NCBI GenBank assembly: GCA_020434345.1
Contig: JAGRAZ010000004.1
Location: forward strand, 1 to 58,741
From: Bdellovibrionales bacterium
Lineage (GTDB): Bacteria > Bdellovibrionota_G > JALEGL01 > JAGRMV01
Length of the DNA: 58,741 nucleotides
Direction: 5' to 3'
The position numbers were made by a program, and so were the translations under genes. The notes below the pieces were generated by a model that saw nothing but the letters and a program-made list of their open reading frames with translations, searched no databases and had not been told where the DNA came from. Positions 39,108 through 50,900 of the stretch are shown in pieces. Position 1 is the first letter of the stretch, and each line of letters opens with the position of its first letter.

Positions 39108-40363
39108 ATTTTGAAAACACATTATCATTTGCAAACATTGTAGATCATAAAGATCCATTACGGCATGTAAGAGATGAGTTTTATATTCCAAAAAATGAAC
39201 ATGGAGATGAGCTTCTTTATTTTACGGGAAATTCATTAGGTTTACAGCCTAAAAAAACCAAAGATTATATTCTGCAGGAGCTAGAGGATTGGAAAAATCT
39301 TGGATCAAAAGGTCATGTTTCTGCAAAAAGACCATGGATGAAGTATCATCACCATTTCAAAAAGCCTCTTTCGCAGATTGTTGGAGCACATGAAAGCGAA
39401 GTCGTTAGTATGAATTCATTAACGACAAACCTTCATTTGTTGATGATATCTTTTTACCGACCAACATCGTCACGCTACAAAATTCTCATGCTTAATAATG
39501 CGTTCCCTTCTGATCACTATGCAATTGAGTCGCAAGTCAAGTACCACGGCTTTGATCCTAAGGATGCTATAATTGGAATGGGCCCAATGTCTACTGAGTC
39601 TCTTTTGGATGAAAATGAACTTTTACAACAAATTGAATTAAATAAAGATTGCCTTGCGTTGGTGCTGATTGAAGGTGTGAGCTATCTTACTGGACAAGCA
39701 TTTGATATCAAAACCCTCGCACAACAGTGTCAGAAGTATGACATTACATTGGGTGTGGATGGTGCACATGCTGTTGGGAATATTGAACTTGCCCTTCATG
39801 ACTGGGGCGTTGATTTTGCAGCATGGTGCTCTTATAAATACTTAAATGGTAGTCCGGGTTGTGTTGGTGGTGCTTTTGTTCATCAAAAGCACAGCAAGCG
39901 TTTTGATTTGCCAAGGCTTTCAGGTTGGTGGGGTCATAATGAAGCACGCAGATTCTTGATGGAAAGTACATTTGATCCAATGGAAGGTGTTGATGGGTGG
40001 CAGCTTTCAAATGTGCCAGTGCTTACATCCGCAGCACTTTTGTCTTCGCTTTCGATCTTTGAAACAGTTGGGATGAAATCTTTGATTGAAAAATCTCATC
40101 ATTTAACAGGATTTTTGACATTTCTTTTGCAAGAAAATTGTAAGGATACGGTTAAAATTATTACACCGCTTGAAGAATCAAAGCGCGGATGCCAATTATC
40201 GTTAGAAGTTAAAGGTGGAAAGAGTGTATTTGAAAAACTTATTCAAAGCGGCGTTGTTTGTGATTGGAGAGAGCCAAGTGTAATACGTTTGGCTCCGGTT
40301 CCGCTATACAACACGTTTACGGATGTATATCAATTTGTTCAAATGCTTTCCGAGGTTGCATGA
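39104..40363 (+). CDS. kynU: Kynureninase
   Basis: 419 aa PLP enzyme that cleaves kynurenine or 3-hydroxykynurenine to (3-hydroxy)anthranilate and alanine. Visible: YFTGNSLGLQPKKTKDYILQELEDW at the N-terminus, GHVSAKRPWMKYHHHF, LGVDGAHAVGNIELALHDWGVDFAAWCSYKYLNGSPGCVGGAFVH with the PLP-binding Lys in SYKYLN, and GWWGHNEARRFLMES. The start overlaps kynB by 4 bp and the stop overlaps kmo by 4 bp, so the operon is tightly coupled. Confidence 0.96.
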   Translation: MNFENTLSFANIVDHKDPLRHVRDEFYIPKNEHGDELLYFTGNSLGLQPKKTKDYILQELEDWKNLGSKGHVSAKRPWMKYHHHFKKPLSQIVGAHESEVVSMNSLTTNLHLLMISFYRPTSSRYKILMLNNAFPSDHYAIESQVKYHGFDPKDAIIGMGPMSTESLLDENELLQQIELNKDCLALVLIEGVSYLTGQAFDIKTLAQQCQKYDITLGVDGAHAVGNIELALHDWGVDFAAWCSYKYLNGSPGCVGGAFVHQKHSKRFDLPRLSGWWGHNEARRFLMESTFDPMEGVDGWQLSNVPVLTSAALLSSLSIFETVGMKSLIEKSHHLTGFLTFLLQENCKDTVKIITPLEESKRGCQLSLEVKGGKSVFEKLIQSGVVCDWREPSVIRLAPVPLYNTFTDVYQFVQMLSEVA

Positions 40364-41652
40364 ATCAAAAAAAAATAGCGATTGTAGGAGCAGGACTCTG
40401 TGGATCACTCATGGCAGTATACTTTGCCAAGAAAGGTATGCGTGTAGATGTTTTTGAATATCGTAAAGATCTAAGACTTCTAGACGGTTCAGGCGGACGT
40501 TCTATCAATATGGCCTTGTCGCATAGAGGTATAGAGGCACTCAAGAAAGTGGATTTATTTGATAGAATCAAGCCTCACATGATTCCTATGAAAGGACGCT
40601 TTGTTCATTTGCAAGATGGTCAAACCTCTTTTCAACCCTATGGCACGCAAAAAGATCACGTTATTTATTCTATTTCTCGCAAAACCCTAAACGAAGTTCT
40701 ATTAGATGCAGCCCAAGAGTACGCATCGATTCACTTGCATTTTGAAAAAAAATGTACTGATTACGATGTAAAAACAAAAAAGATCATGTTTGAAGATCAG
40801 GTTAGTCATCAAATGCTTAACAAACAATATGATTATGTGTTTGGAACCGATGGAGCTTTTTCAAAAATTCGTCAAGCCATGATGAAAACGGATCGTTTTA
40901 ATTATTCACAAGACTATATACCACAGGGGTATAAGGAGCTTTGCATCCCAGCTGGAAAAGCAGGATCCTTTTTGATGGAAAAAGAAGTCCTTCATATTTG
41001 GCCAAGAAAAAAATTCATGCTTATCGCACTGCCTAATACCGATGGAAGTTTTACGGTGACATTATTTTTAGATTTTGAGGGCGAACCCGGTTTTGATGAT
41101 CTGACAACCAAAGAAAGCGTGACAGCTTTTTTAAAACGTGAGTTTCCTGATGCATACAATTTAATGAATAATGTCGAAGAACAGTTTTTTGAAAATCCGA
41201 CTAGCTCTCTTGCGACCATTCGATGCTATCCGTGGAATGTTGAAAATTACGCACTTATTCTTGGCGATGCAGCACACGCTGTTGTTCCTTTTTTTGGGCA
41301 AGGCATGAATGCTTCTTTTGAAGATGTTCAATTGTTTTTTGAACAAGTTCAACAACATGATTTAGATGTTGCAATAAAAACATTTTCAAGTTTGCGAAAA
41401 AAAGATGCCGATGCAATTGCGACGATGGCACTTGAGAATTTTATTGAGATGCGTGATTCTGTTTCAGACCCTACATACTTGCAGCGCAGAAAAATTGCGC
41501 AAGAGTTAGAACGCAACGATCCAGAACGTTTTAAATCTCGTTACACGATGGTAAGTTTCACCAGTATACCGTACGCACAAGTGTATCAAAAGGGCATAGA
41601 GAACCAAAAAATCATTGATGAGATTCTTGCTAATCAAAACAACAGTCGATAG
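40360..41652 (+). CDS. kmo: Kynurenine 3-monooxygenase
   Basis: 430 aa FAD monooxygenase hydroxylating kynurenine at C3. FAD-binding GxGxxG in IAIVGAGLCGSLMAVYFAKKGMRVDVFEYR, the KMO-specific GGRSINMALSHRGIEAL, and LILGDAAHAVVPFFGQGMNASFEDV are all clear. The start overlaps the kynU stop (ATGA). Like other KMOs it ends with a hydrophilic tail after EMRDSVSDPTYLQRR. With kynA, kynB and kynU it would take tryptophan to 3-hydroxyanthranilate, a precursor of quinolinate and NAD, but nbaC/haao and nadC are not in this window. Confidence 0.95.
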   Translation: MNQKKIAIVGAGLCGSLMAVYFAKKGMRVDVFEYRKDLRLLDGSGGRSINMALSHRGIEALKKVDLFDRIKPHMIPMKGRFVHLQDGQTSFQPYGTQKDHVIYSISRKTLNEVLLDAAQEYASIHLHFEKKCTDYDVKTKKIMFEDQVSHQMLNKQYDYVFGTDGAFSKIRQAMMKTDRFNYSQDYIPQGYKELCIPAGKAGSFLMEKEVLHIWPRKKFMLIALPNTDGSFTVTLFLDFEGEPGFDDLTTKESVTAFLKREFPDAYNLMNNVEEQFFENPTSSLATIRCYPWNVENYALILGDAAHAVVPFFGQGMNASFEDVQLFFEQVQQHDLDVAIKTFSSLRKKDADAIATMALENFIEMRDSVSDPTYLQRRKIAQELERNDPERFKSRYTMVSFTSIPYAQVYQKGIENQKIIDEILANQNNSR

Positions 41653-41683
41653 AATATTTTTAAAGCCGTAAATTGGGAGCGCA

Positions 41684-42172
41684 ATGGAACAAGTAATCGT
41701 TAATATGGGGTTTTTGAAAATGCTTTTTACTTCCTTTTTTTGTGGAAGCATCATTGGTATCGAAAGGCAACTTAAAGGGCGGCCTGCAGGTATTAGAACT
41801 TCAAGCTTGGTCTGTTTAGGAACGGCAAGCTTTGTTTATCTTGGTAGTGCGCACGGGTATGAACCTGAATTTGCCATTCGAGTGGTTAGCGCCATTATCT
41901 CGGGCGTTGGTTTTTTGGGTGCGGGTGTGATTTTGAATCTTCGAGGTCATGTTCGTGGTGTTACATCAGCAGCAGTGATTTGGTCTTTGGCTTCTATTGG
42001 CTGCTATATTGGTCTTGGTCAATACGCAGAAGGCATTGTTATTTCAATGATCGTTTTGTTTTTGCTTGTGGTAGTGCAAGCCATTGAGTCGTATGTAGAG
42101 CGCCTGCGTATTGGAATGTACGACCATGATATTCTTAACAATACAGGCAGTTTTAACGAGGAATCTAATTGA
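41684..42172 (+). CDS. MgtC/SapB family membrane protein
   Basis: 162 aa. Four to five membrane helices with the family signature FCGSIIGIERQLKGRPAGIRTSSLVCLGTASFVYLG and VSAIISGVGFLGAGVILN...VRGVTSAAVIWSLASIGCYIGLGQY. The long C-terminal ACT-like domain of MgtC itself is missing, so this is the shorter type. MgtC-like proteins affect magnesium/phosphate homeostasis and survival inside hosts in pathogens; the role here is unknown. It follows kmo by 31 bp and may be co-transcribed, though functionally unrelated. Confidence 0.9.
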   Translation: MEQVIVNMGFLKMLFTSFFCGSIIGIERQLKGRPAGIRTSSLVCLGTASFVYLGSAHGYEPEFAIRVVSAIISGVGFLGAGVILNLRGHVRGVTSAAVIWSLASIGCYIGLGQYAEGIVISMIVLFLLVVVQAIESYVERLRIGMYDHDILNNTGSFNEESN

Positions 42173-42175
42173 AAT

Positions 42176-42496
42176 TTAGTATTTTTGCATGGTCGGATCA
42201 ATATCATTGGCCCATGCAAGTACCCCACCACTTAGATTGGTAAGATTGCCATATCCGTGATCCTCAAGAAACTCGCACGCACGTAAACTTCTCGCGCCGC
42301 TTCTGCAATACACAACAATTTCAGCATCCTTTGGTAGTTTTTCATAATCATCTGGAAGATCGCCCAGGGGGATATGCTCATCAAAAGCAAGTTTGCAGAT
42401 GTCTAATTCATGGGGTTCACGAACATCCAAAAGAAAAGGTTTGGTGCTTTCTTGAACTCGTTTTTGAAGTTCACTCACTGTCATTGTTTTGATCAT
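42176..42496 (-). CDS. Single-domain rhodanese-like protein
   Basis: 106 aa from the ATG at 42496 with GAAAGGCG upstream. One rhodanese domain: FLLDVREPHELDICKL (CH2A motif), then the active-site loop YCRSGARS with catalytic Cys64, and GYGNLTNLSGGVLAWANDIDP. This is the GlpE/PspE-like class that transfers sulfane sulfur. It is the last gene of the aceE-acnA unit, 13 bp after acnA, and might serve Fe-S cluster or sulfur relay for aconitase; that link is only positional. Confidence 0.92.
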   Translation of the reverse strand: MIKTMTVSELQKRVQESTKPFLLDVREPHELDICKLAFDEHIPLGDLPDDYEKLPKDAEIVVYCRSGARSLRACEFLEDHGYGNLTNLSGGVLAWANDIDPTMQKY

Positions 42497-42509
42497 GATG
42501 CGCCTTTCT

Positions 42510-45176
42510 TTACTTGGTAAGTTGTCGCAGAACGTATTGTAAAATTCCGCCGTGTTCAAAGTATTCTCTTTCTTTGGGTGTATCCAATCGAAGATCTACC
42601 GTAAATGTAGATTTTTTGCCGCTTGGATGCGTGGCGTGAATCTCTAACGTTTTGGCATTTTTGTATTGTTGTGCAAGGTCTTGAATGTCAAATGTTTCAG
42701 TGCCATCAAGGCCAAGACTTTGTGCGGATTGGCCATCAGAAAATTGCAAGGGAAGAACACCCATGCCAATAAGGTTACTTCGGTGGATGCGTTCAAAGCT
42801 TTGTGCAATGACAGCTTTGATGCCCAAAAGGTAAGAGCCTTTTGCTGCCCAATCTCGTGATGAACCCGTGCCATATTCTTTACCAGCAAGAATGATAAGC
42901 GGTGTTTCGCTGTGGATATACTTCATGGCAGCATCAAATATGCTTAACGTCTCTCCTGTTGGAAAGTACTTTGTGAATCCACCTTCGACGCCATCTAGAA
43001 GTTGGTTTTTAATGCGAACGTTTGCAAATGTTCCACGCATCATCACTTCGTGATTTCCTCTGCGTGAACCATACGAGTTGAAAAGTTTTTGGGGAACACC
43101 TTTTTCTTCCAGATACTTTGCAGCGGGAGAATTTTTAGAAATACTTCCTGCAGGAGAAATATGATCCGTCGTGACAGAATCTCCCAAAAGCGCCAACACT
43201 CTTGCGCCATTGATATTTTTTATCGGCTGCGGTGAAGCAGTGATGTTTTCAAAAAAGGGCGGGTGTTTAACATATGTAGACGCTTCATCCCACTGATATG
43301 TTTTGCCTGTTGAGACTGTGATGTTTTTCCAGTGTTCATCTCCATCAAAAACACTTTCATAGGATTTTTGAAACATCTCCGCATTTACATTTTTTGTTAC
43401 AGCTTCTTGAATTTCCTTTTGTGAAGGCCAAATATCTTTTAAAAACACATCCTGTCCATTTGCACCTTTGCCGATCGGGTCTTTGACCAAGTCCAAGTTC
43501 ACTGTGCCCGCCAATGCATATGCAACAACAAGTGGTGGTGAAGCAAGATAGCTGGCGCGCACTTTAGGATGGATGCGGCCTTCAAAATTTCGGTTACCAC
43601 TTAGAACAGAAGCAACAACAAGTTTTTTATCGTCAATGGCTTTTTCAATCGGTTCAGGTAGCGGTCCACTATTGCCAATACATGTGGTGCAGCCATAACC
43701 TACAGTATTAAAACCAAGTTTGTTCAATGCTTCATCAAGTTTAGATTTTTCTAAATAATCTGTGACGACTTTAGAACCGGGTGCAAGCGATGTTTTAACC
43801 CAAGGTTTAACATTCAACCCCGCGGCTATCGCTTTTTGTGCAAGAAGTCCTGCAGCGATCATGACCGATGGGTTAGATGTGTTAGTGCAACTTGTAATGG
43901 CTGCAATCACAACATGGCCATGTGTAAGGTCAAATTTTTGATTTTGAAATTCCACATTGGATTGATCGTTCATCGAAAGTTGATCGAAGCTTTTGGTAAA
44001 GCCAGTTTTCATATCCGAAAGCAAAATGCGATCTTGGGGGCGGCTCGGACCTGCCAGGGATGGTTGTACCGTACTTAAATCCAAAGATAACACATCTGTA
44101 TATTCTGGATCAGGTGTGTTTGAGTTTCGAAACATGCCTTGAAGAGTAAAGTACGAACGAATCACATCAATTTGTTCTTGGGTTTTTCCTGTGAGGTGCA
44201 AATAGTGAAGTGTTGTCTCGTCCACTGGAAACATGCCGCATGTTGCGCCATATTCAGGAGCCATATTTGAGATCGTTGCGCGATCTGCAAGTGGCAAATG
44301 GTCAAGGCCGGGCCCAAAAAATTCAACAAATTTTCCAACAACACCTTTTTTGCGAAGCATTTGGGTTACAGTAAGCACCAAGTCTGTTGCGGTGCTGCCT
44401 TCAGGAAGTTTACCCTCAAGTTTAAATCCGATGACCTGAGGAATAAGCATAGATATAGGTTGTCCTAGCATTGCAGCTTCTGCCTCAATGCCTCCTACAC
44501 CCCAGCCAAGAACACCCAAGCCATTGATCATGGTGGTATGAGAATCTGTTCCTACAAGCGTGTCTGGAAAAAGGGTTGGGTTTCCTTGTGCGTCCTTTTC
44601 GTTCATGACTACACGGGAAAGATATTCAAGGTTTACTTGGTGAACAATTCCAGTCGATGGTGGGACCACTTTAAAGTTTTCAAATGCTTGTGCGCCCCAT
44701 CGTAAGAACTGATATCGCTCAAAGTTTCTTTCATACTCAATGATTGTGTTCTCATCTAGTGCAGTCTCGGAACCAAATTTGTCTACTTGTACAGAATGGT
44801 CAATAACAAGTTCGGCAGGTCGCAAGGGGTTAATTTTAGAGGGATCACCACCCAAAGAGACAATAGCATCTCTCATAGAAGCCAGGTCTACAACTGCAGG
44901 TACGCCTGTAAAATCTTGTAAAACCACACGAGAAGGCATGAATGCAATTTCGTGCGAAGGTTCATCTTTTGGATTCCATGAAAGTATTGCATCAATGTCT
45001 TTCTCTGTGACATTGACCCCATCTTCTTGGCGAAGAAGATTTTCAAGTAAGATTCGCATAGAGAACGGAAGTCTTGAAACCTTATGCGAGTCTTCAAGTT
45101 TCTGAATCTGATGAAACGAGTAAGAAGTTTTTCCAATGGTATGATTTGTTAGTGTTTGCTTTGAATTGTGTTTCAT
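42510..45176 (-). CDS. acnA: Aconitate hydratase A
   Basis: 888 aa from the ATG at 45176, which has AAGGAAG upstream; the longer frame to 45230 overlaps aceE. It isomerises citrate and isocitrate. The [4Fe-4S] ligands are in [14 protein letters not shown] and [16 protein letters not shown]. Other family segments include [50 protein letters not shown], and the swivelling domain with [37 protein letters not shown] and [17 protein letters not shown]. This is the AcnA/IRP type and could double as an RNA-binding regulator when lacking its cluster. It lies 19 bp after aceE. Confidence 0.97.
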   Translation of the reverse strand: MKHNSKQTLTNHTIGKTSYSFHQIQKLEDSHKVSRLPFSMRILLENLLRQEDGVNVTEKDIDAILSWNPKDEPSHEIAFMPSRVVLQDFTGVPAVVDLASMRDAIVSLGGDPSKINPLRPAELVIDHSVQVDKFGSETALDENTIIEYERNFERYQFLRWGAQAFENFKVVPPSTGIVHQVNLEYLSRVVMNEKDAQGNPTLFPDTLVGTDSHTTMINGLGVLGWGVGGIEAEAAMLGQPISMLIPQVIGFKLEGKLPEGSTATDLVLTVTQMLRKKGVVGKFVEFFGPGLDHLPLADRATISNMAPEYGATCGMFPVDETTLHYLHLTGKTQEQIDVIRSYFTLQGMFRNSNTPDPEYTDVLSLDLSTVQPSLAGPSRPQDRILLSDMKTGFTKSFDQLSMNDQSNVEFQNQKFDLTHGHVVIAAITSCTNTSNPSVMIAAGLLAQKAIAAGLNVKPWVKTSLAPGSKVVTDYLEKSKLDEALNKLGFNTVGYGCTTCIGNSGPLPEPIEKAIDDKKLVVASVLSGNRNFEGRIHPKVRASYLASPPLVVAYALAGTVNLDLVKDPIGKGANGQDVFLKDIWPSQKEIQEAVTKNVNAEMFQKSYESVFDGDEHWKNITVSTGKTYQWDEASTYVKHPPFFENITASPQPIKNINGARVLALLGDSVTTDHISPAGSISKNSPAAKYLEEKGVPQKLFNSYGSRRGNHEVMMRGTFANVRIKNQLLDGVEGGFTKYFPTGETLSIFDAAMKYIHSETPLIILAGKEYGTGSSRDWAAKGSYLLGIKAVIAQSFERIHRSNLIGMGVLPLQFSDGQSAQSLGLDGTETFDIQDLAQQYKNAKTLEIHATHPSGKKSTFTVDLRLDTPKEREYFEHGGILQYVLRQLTK

Positions 45177-45195
45177 AGAAACTTCCTTTTTAATT

Positions 45196-47841
45196 TTATG
45201 ATTCTCGAGGATTGGACTTTTTGTCATCAATCCCTAAATCTTTTTTTGCTTTGTTTAAAACTTCCAGCGACACTTCACCTTTTGTAAATAAAGAGGACAG
45301 TGTTGCGTATACGATAAAATTGCGATCAACTTCAAAAAATTTACGAAGCTCTTCGCGCGCCGCACTTCTGCCAAATCCATCTGTACCAAGAGATACAAGT
45401 GTTCCGGGAATGGCTTTTGCGATAGCATTGGGAAGTGTTTTTACATAGTCTGTTGCTGCGATAAATGCACCAGACTCATTTGCAAAAATTTTCTCAACAT
45501 GAGATTGAACTTTCTTTTCAGGGTTGTACAAGCGACTTCTTTCGACATCATTGATATCATCTTGGAGTGCCTTAAAACTTACAGCGCCATAAACATTTGT
45601 CGGAATTTGGTATTTTTCCTCTAGCATTTTTTGTGCATGAAGTGATTCGTTCATGATGGATCCACAGCTTAAAAGATGCGCTTTGGCTTTTCCTTTGGTG
45701 GAAGTTGGTCGGTATAAATATAACCCTTTTAGGATATCCTCTTCTTTTACATGTGCAGGCATTGCAGGTTGCGCATAGTTTTCGTTTTCAACGGTGATAT
45801 AGTAAAAAATATTTTTTCCATCCACGTACATTTCTTTAATCCCATGCTTAATAATTGCTGCAATTTCAAATGCAAATGCGGGGTCATATGCTTTAAGTGT
45901 TGGAATAGGAAATGCAAGAAGATGACTTTGGCCATCTTGGTGTTGCAATCCTTCACCGGCAAGGGTAGTGCGTCCTGCAGTAGCACCAACCAAAAAGCCT
46001 CTGCAACCTTGATCAGCAGCAGACCATGCAAGATCTCCAATGCGTTGCAGACCAAACATAGAGTAGTAAATATAAAACGGAATCATCGGGAAATTGTGTG
46101 TGGTGTGAGAGGTGCCTGCTGCAATAAAGGAAGACATCGCGCCTGCTTCAGAAATACCTTCTTCTAAAAGCTGACCCTCTTTGCTTTCCTTGTAGTAAAG
46201 GAGACTTTTCTTATCTACAGGTTCGTACAATTGCCCCTTAGAGCTGTAAATGCCAATTTGACCAAAAAAAGCTTCCATACCAAAAGTGCGCGCTTCATCC
46301 GGAACAATAGGAACAATTTGTTCTTTTATATTTTTGTCTTTTAAAAGTTTTGACAGCACACGTACCAGTGCCATGGTGGTTGAAACTTCACGATCACCTG
46401 TACCTTCAAAAAATTCATGATAAAGTTTTTCATCGGGTGCTTGTAAAGAAGGTGTAATTGTTCTGCGTGAAGGAACAAATCCACCCAAGGCTTTTCGATG
46501 ATCAAGCAGATATTGCATTTCAACACTTGTTGGGTCTGGCTTGTAAAATGGAATGTTGGGTAGTTCTTTGTCTGATACTGGGATGTTCCATTGATCACGC
46601 AATTCCAAAATGGTGTCTGCATCTAGTTTTTTCTTTTGGTGCGTGCTGTTTTGTCCTGCGCCAGAAGCACCTAGGCCAAAACCTTTTACGGTTTTTGCCA
46701 ATATGACAGTGGGTTGGTTTTTGTGTTCCGTTGCATGTTTATATGCTGTGTACATTTTAACGCGATCATGTCCGCCACGTGACAAGGACGCAATCTGTTC
46801 ATCACTATATGTCGACACAAGGGATGAAAGTTCAGGTTCTGCACCGAAAAGGTGTTCACGAATGTAGGCGCCATTTTCAACAGAGAATTTTTGATACTCT
46901 CCATCGACAAAACTTCCAAGACGCTCAATCAGTTGGGTTCCTTGCGCTGTTTGGAACAAAGGATCCCAATCGCGCGCCCATAAAACTTTAATAACATTCC
47001 ATCCGGCGCCTTTAAAAACACCTTCTAATTCTTGAACAATTTGGCCGTTACCACGCACAGGTCCATCAAGTCGTTGAAGATTACAGTTGATGACAAAAGT
47101 AAGATTGTCCAACCCTTCTTGTGCAGCGATATTCAGAACGCCTAAGGTTTCAGGCTCTCCAGTTTCACCATCGCCCAAGAATGCCCATACACGACTTTGC
47201 GAAGTCTCAATCAATCCCCGGTTGGCGAGATATTTATTAAAACGAGCTTGGTAAATCGCAGTGATCGGGCCAAGACCCATGGATACGGTGGGAAATTCCC
47301 AAAAGTCTGACATGAGGTACGGGTGTGGATAAGATGAAAGACCTCCGTCTTTTGCCAACTCTCTTCTGAAGTTGGATAATTGTTTTTCGGATAGGCGACC
47401 TTCAAGAAACGCCCGTGCATAGATGCCGGGAGAGCCGTGGCCTTGAAAGTAGATCATGTCACTGGCATGATTTGTACCTTCTTTGCCTCTAAAAAAATGA
47501 TGAAAAAGCGTCTCATAAATGGTTGCGGAAGAAGCGTAGGTAGAAATATGTCCACCGATCCCATCAGAGGCTTTGTTGGCGCGTACAACCATGGCCATTG
47601 CATTCCAGCGAAGGATGTTTTCAATGCGATCTTCGATGATTTCATCCCCCGGGTAAATGAGGTCTTGTTTAAATGTGTTGCAGTAGGGTGTGTTGATAAG
47701 TGGTGTTTGAATGCTTTGCAGGCTGGCAAATTGATTGATCGCCTGTAGGATTGTTTGACTACGGTCGGCTCCTTGTGTGTGTTGGACTGCTTGAATCGAG
47801 TCTAGCCATTCTTGAATTTCAATATCTTTGTTTTTGATCAT
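45196..47841 (-). CDS. aceE: Pyruvate dehydrogenase E1 component, homodimeric type
   Basis: 881 aa, the normal AceE length. TPP-dependent decarboxylation of pyruvate as the first step of the PDH complex. Visible: [18 protein letters not shown] and [22 protein letters not shown] at the N-terminus, the TPP motif [32 protein letters not shown] (GDG to NCN), [23 protein letters not shown], and [13 protein letters not shown]. An AGGA lies 9 nt before the ATG. The E2 and E3 genes are not adjacent, which is unusual since aceE is normally followed by aceF; instead acnA and a rhodanese gene follow. Confidence 0.97.
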   Translation of the reverse strand: MIKNKDIEIQEWLDSIQAVQHTQGADRSQTILQAINQFASLQSIQTPLINTPYCNTFKQDLIYPGDEIIEDRIENILRWNAMAMVVRANKASDGIGGHISTYASSATIYETLFHHFFRGKEGTNHASDMIYFQGHGSPGIYARAFLEGRLSEKQLSNFRRELAKDGGLSSYPHPYLMSDFWEFPTVSMGLGPITAIYQARFNKYLANRGLIETSQSRVWAFLGDGETGEPETLGVLNIAAQEGLDNLTFVINCNLQRLDGPVRGNGQIVQELEGVFKGAGWNVIKVLWARDWDPLFQTAQGTQLIERLGSFVDGEYQKFSVENGAYIREHLFGAEPELSSLVSTYSDEQIASLSRGGHDRVKMYTAYKHATEHKNQPTVILAKTVKGFGLGASGAGQNSTHQKKKLDADTILELRDQWNIPVSDKELPNIPFYKPDPTSVEMQYLLDHRKALGGFVPSRRTITPSLQAPDEKLYHEFFEGTGDREVSTTMALVRVLSKLLKDKNIKEQIVPIVPDEARTFGMEAFFGQIGIYSSKGQLYEPVDKKSLLYYKESKEGQLLEEGISEAGAMSSFIAAGTSHTTHNFPMIPFYIYYSMFGLQRIGDLAWSAADQGCRGFLVGATAGRTTLAGEGLQHQDGQSHLLAFPIPTLKAYDPAFAFEIAAIIKHGIKEMYVDGKNIFYYITVENENYAQPAMPAHVKEEDILKGLYLYRPTSTKGKAKAHLLSCGSIMNESLHAQKMLEEKYQIPTNVYGAVSFKALQDDINDVERSRLYNPEKKVQSHVEKIFANESGAFIAATDYVKTLPNAIAKAIPGTLVSLGTDGFGRSAAREELRKFFEVDRNFIVYATLSSLFTKGEVSLEVLNKAKKDLGIDDKKSNPRES

Positions 47842-47978
47842 GGTTATTTTCCTAAACCTATATAGAGCTATTTTTTGGCCTTTTCATATCATTTTTGCAA
47901 AATATGGAAAGCAGTAAAAGCTGCACGCATGCTTTATTCGTGCAAAAAAGAATGATGTGATTATAATAACTTAGGGAA

Positions 47979-50900
47979 ATGTGCGCTGAAAAAAATCAAA
48001 ATCTTCGACGCAAACGCAAAAAAATTCAAAAAACTGTTTTTTGGATTCTTTTGCTTTCGTTTACATTGATGGTCGGACTTGTTTTTTGGGCTCCGGTTAC
48101 ATCCAATCCATATGTCAAAGCACTGCTTGAAAAAGAAGTGTCGGATATGGTTGGAGCGCCTGTTACGTTTGAGCGAATGGATTTGGATTTTTTTCCTCCA
48201 AGTGTCCGCATTGAAGAAATTCGACTTCATAATCCTCTTCATAACATTAAAAAATTAGATGTGTATGCTGTCGATGTTGTTGTTCAACTTCGTTCTTTGT
48301 TTTTAGGAAAGCTTGTTGTTTCATATGCTGAAATTGTAAAGCCAGATATCGAACTTGTTATTCAAACGCAGACAAAACAAAAAAAAGAAGGCCTAAGACC
48401 GGGAAGTTTTTTTGAGAAAGATACGCCGATTGTAGTACAGGACTTGCAAATCAAAGATGCACGAATCAAAGTCAGTGGTCCAAATCAGATTTCATTCACA
48501 CTTTTACCCAAAGATATTTCATTTCGACAAGAAGGGTACTCTGAAATGCTTTCTCTTAAGGGAAGAGGCGTGCTTACCAAAGAAGATTCAGAAATTGCAA
48601 TCGACAATGTACTTCTAGACTTGGTGCGATTTCAAAATCAAATTTTTGTACAAAAATTTGAAATTGCGGATCAAAATAATACGATTATTTCTGAGGGACT
48701 TGTCTATCCAACAGCAGATTTCTCAATTGCCTATTCAGGCAATCTAGAAAAAATACATAAAGTTTTGGTTGATTTGCACTTGCTCAAAGAAGATGTGAGT
48801 TTTTCGGGAAACGTTTTAGTCGAATCCAATTTGAAGGGTGAGTTTACAGAGCTTCATGGGACACATTCCATTGAACTTAAAGATACAAATATAGGCTCTC
48901 GTGAAATTGAACTTTTAAAGGTAAAAGCAAAAACCAAAAATGAGTTTATTGAAGACGTAGTTGTTGATGTAAAACATCATGAAAGTCAGTTAAAAGTTAC
49001 GCTTACAGGCAATGGAAGCAATCATGATCTTACATATCGTATTCAATCAAGTCGTATGTCATTTGTGGATATCCAGTATTGGATCAATCCTGACAAAGAT
49101 CCCGTTCTTTTTTCGGATGTCAAAATAGATTCTACAGGAAAGTTGTCGCTTTCACCCTTTTCTATGAAAGGGGATTTAGAGGTACTTTTTCCCACAGTTA
49201 CGTTTGATATTCCACCCAATGTGAATGAGTTTTTACCCATTCAGATTGATCAGGCAGTAGCGCAGTGTGATTTTCTTTGGGATAATAAAAATGGCATTCA
49301 GTTTGCACAAGGACATTTGATCCATCCACAGATGGATGCAAAATTTTTCATCCATATTGGTATGAACGGTGAGGGTGTGGATGGAGAGTGGGATATTCAA
49401 ATGGGAAATATTGCCGCTATTTTTCAAGATTCATACCCTGTGAAAGGTGCTGGAAAAGTTATCGGCTCTGTAAAAGAAAACAAAACCGAATCAAACCTTA
49501 CGTTTAATTTTGATTTGAAAAATTTTGAGTACGAAAACTTTGGTGATCATCACTTTAAGGGCATTCTTTCGTTTGTGGAGGACGGCGTTCTTTTTGAAGA
49601 GTTCTCAATGAGCAATAAAGAAGGTGGAAAACTTTCATTTGAAGGGGAAACTTCAGCAACATCAGACTCATTTGATATACGATCAAAATTTTCTGACTTT
49701 GAAATGGCTTGGGTGGGGCGGATTATCCAAAGACGTTATCCCTATTTCAATCAATTAAAAGGGCTTGGAAAGGGTGATGTTATTCTTCAGGGCAAAGGTG
49801 ATGACGTCAACGGAGATATTCGTTTGCATATGGGTGAGGCTTTTGCATTTGATGTGCCTATTGAGAAACTCGATACTAGATTTGATTTCCAAAATCAGGA
49901 TATTTTAATTCGACAATTAGAAATCAAAGGAAAAACGCTTAAAGCCAGTGCAGAGGGTACGCTTACACGTGAGGGATTTCGACAAGTAAAGATTCATGTT
50001 GAAAAATTACCGTTGGATTTTTTTGAATTACCAACATTTGTCACATCTTATGTGGATACGTTAGATGCAAATACAATGTTAGAGGGTGACTTTGAAAATC
50101 CTCAGATTAATTTTGAAGGAGATTTATTTTTTCAACAGGATTTAGCATTAGAGCCTTTTCAAAATAGGGCAAAGGCATATGCAAATGGCAAAATTGAGAA
50201 TTTAAATTGGAAATTTACTACAATTGATCCGGGGATGAATTTTCAAGGATTGTATCGAGGTGGCGACGACCCAAGTGTGTCGTTTAAGGGTGCATGGCAG
50301 TCGTTTCCCATTTTTTCTTTTTTACAAAATGCGCAAAGTAGCATTACGGGCGCAGTGCAAGGGTCTGGAAAAATTTCAAGTTTTTCTTCGTGGAATGTGA
50401 GTGCAAGTCTTGAAGAGGTTAAAGTTGAAAATGAGCAAGTGCAATTTTACAACAAGTCTCCGTTTGATATTTCGATTGAAAATGGACAGGCCCACTTCCA
50501 AGATTTACGTTTTGGAAACAAGACACATGAGGTTTTAATTCAAGGGGATATTGATCAAGGGCAACGTATTGATATTTCACTAACAGGCGCACTTCCTTTT
50601 GAAACCCTATCTGTATTGCCGCTTGATCTTGTGAGGGTTGAAGGTATTCTTAATTTGAATTTGCGATTGGGTGGCCTTTTGCAGAAGCCTATTTTGCAAG
50701 GCAATGTGAGGCTGCAAAACGGGTACTTGCGGCATAAAATATTTCCTCACCCATTTGAATCCATAGAAATGCAAGCGGATATTGACCAAAACCAGTTGCA
50801 TGCAAATTATTTTGAAGCCAAGCTTGGTGGCGGTACTGTGATTGCCGAAGGGGATTTGTTTCTTTCAAGTAAAGTTGAACAAATGAGATTGTATATGACC

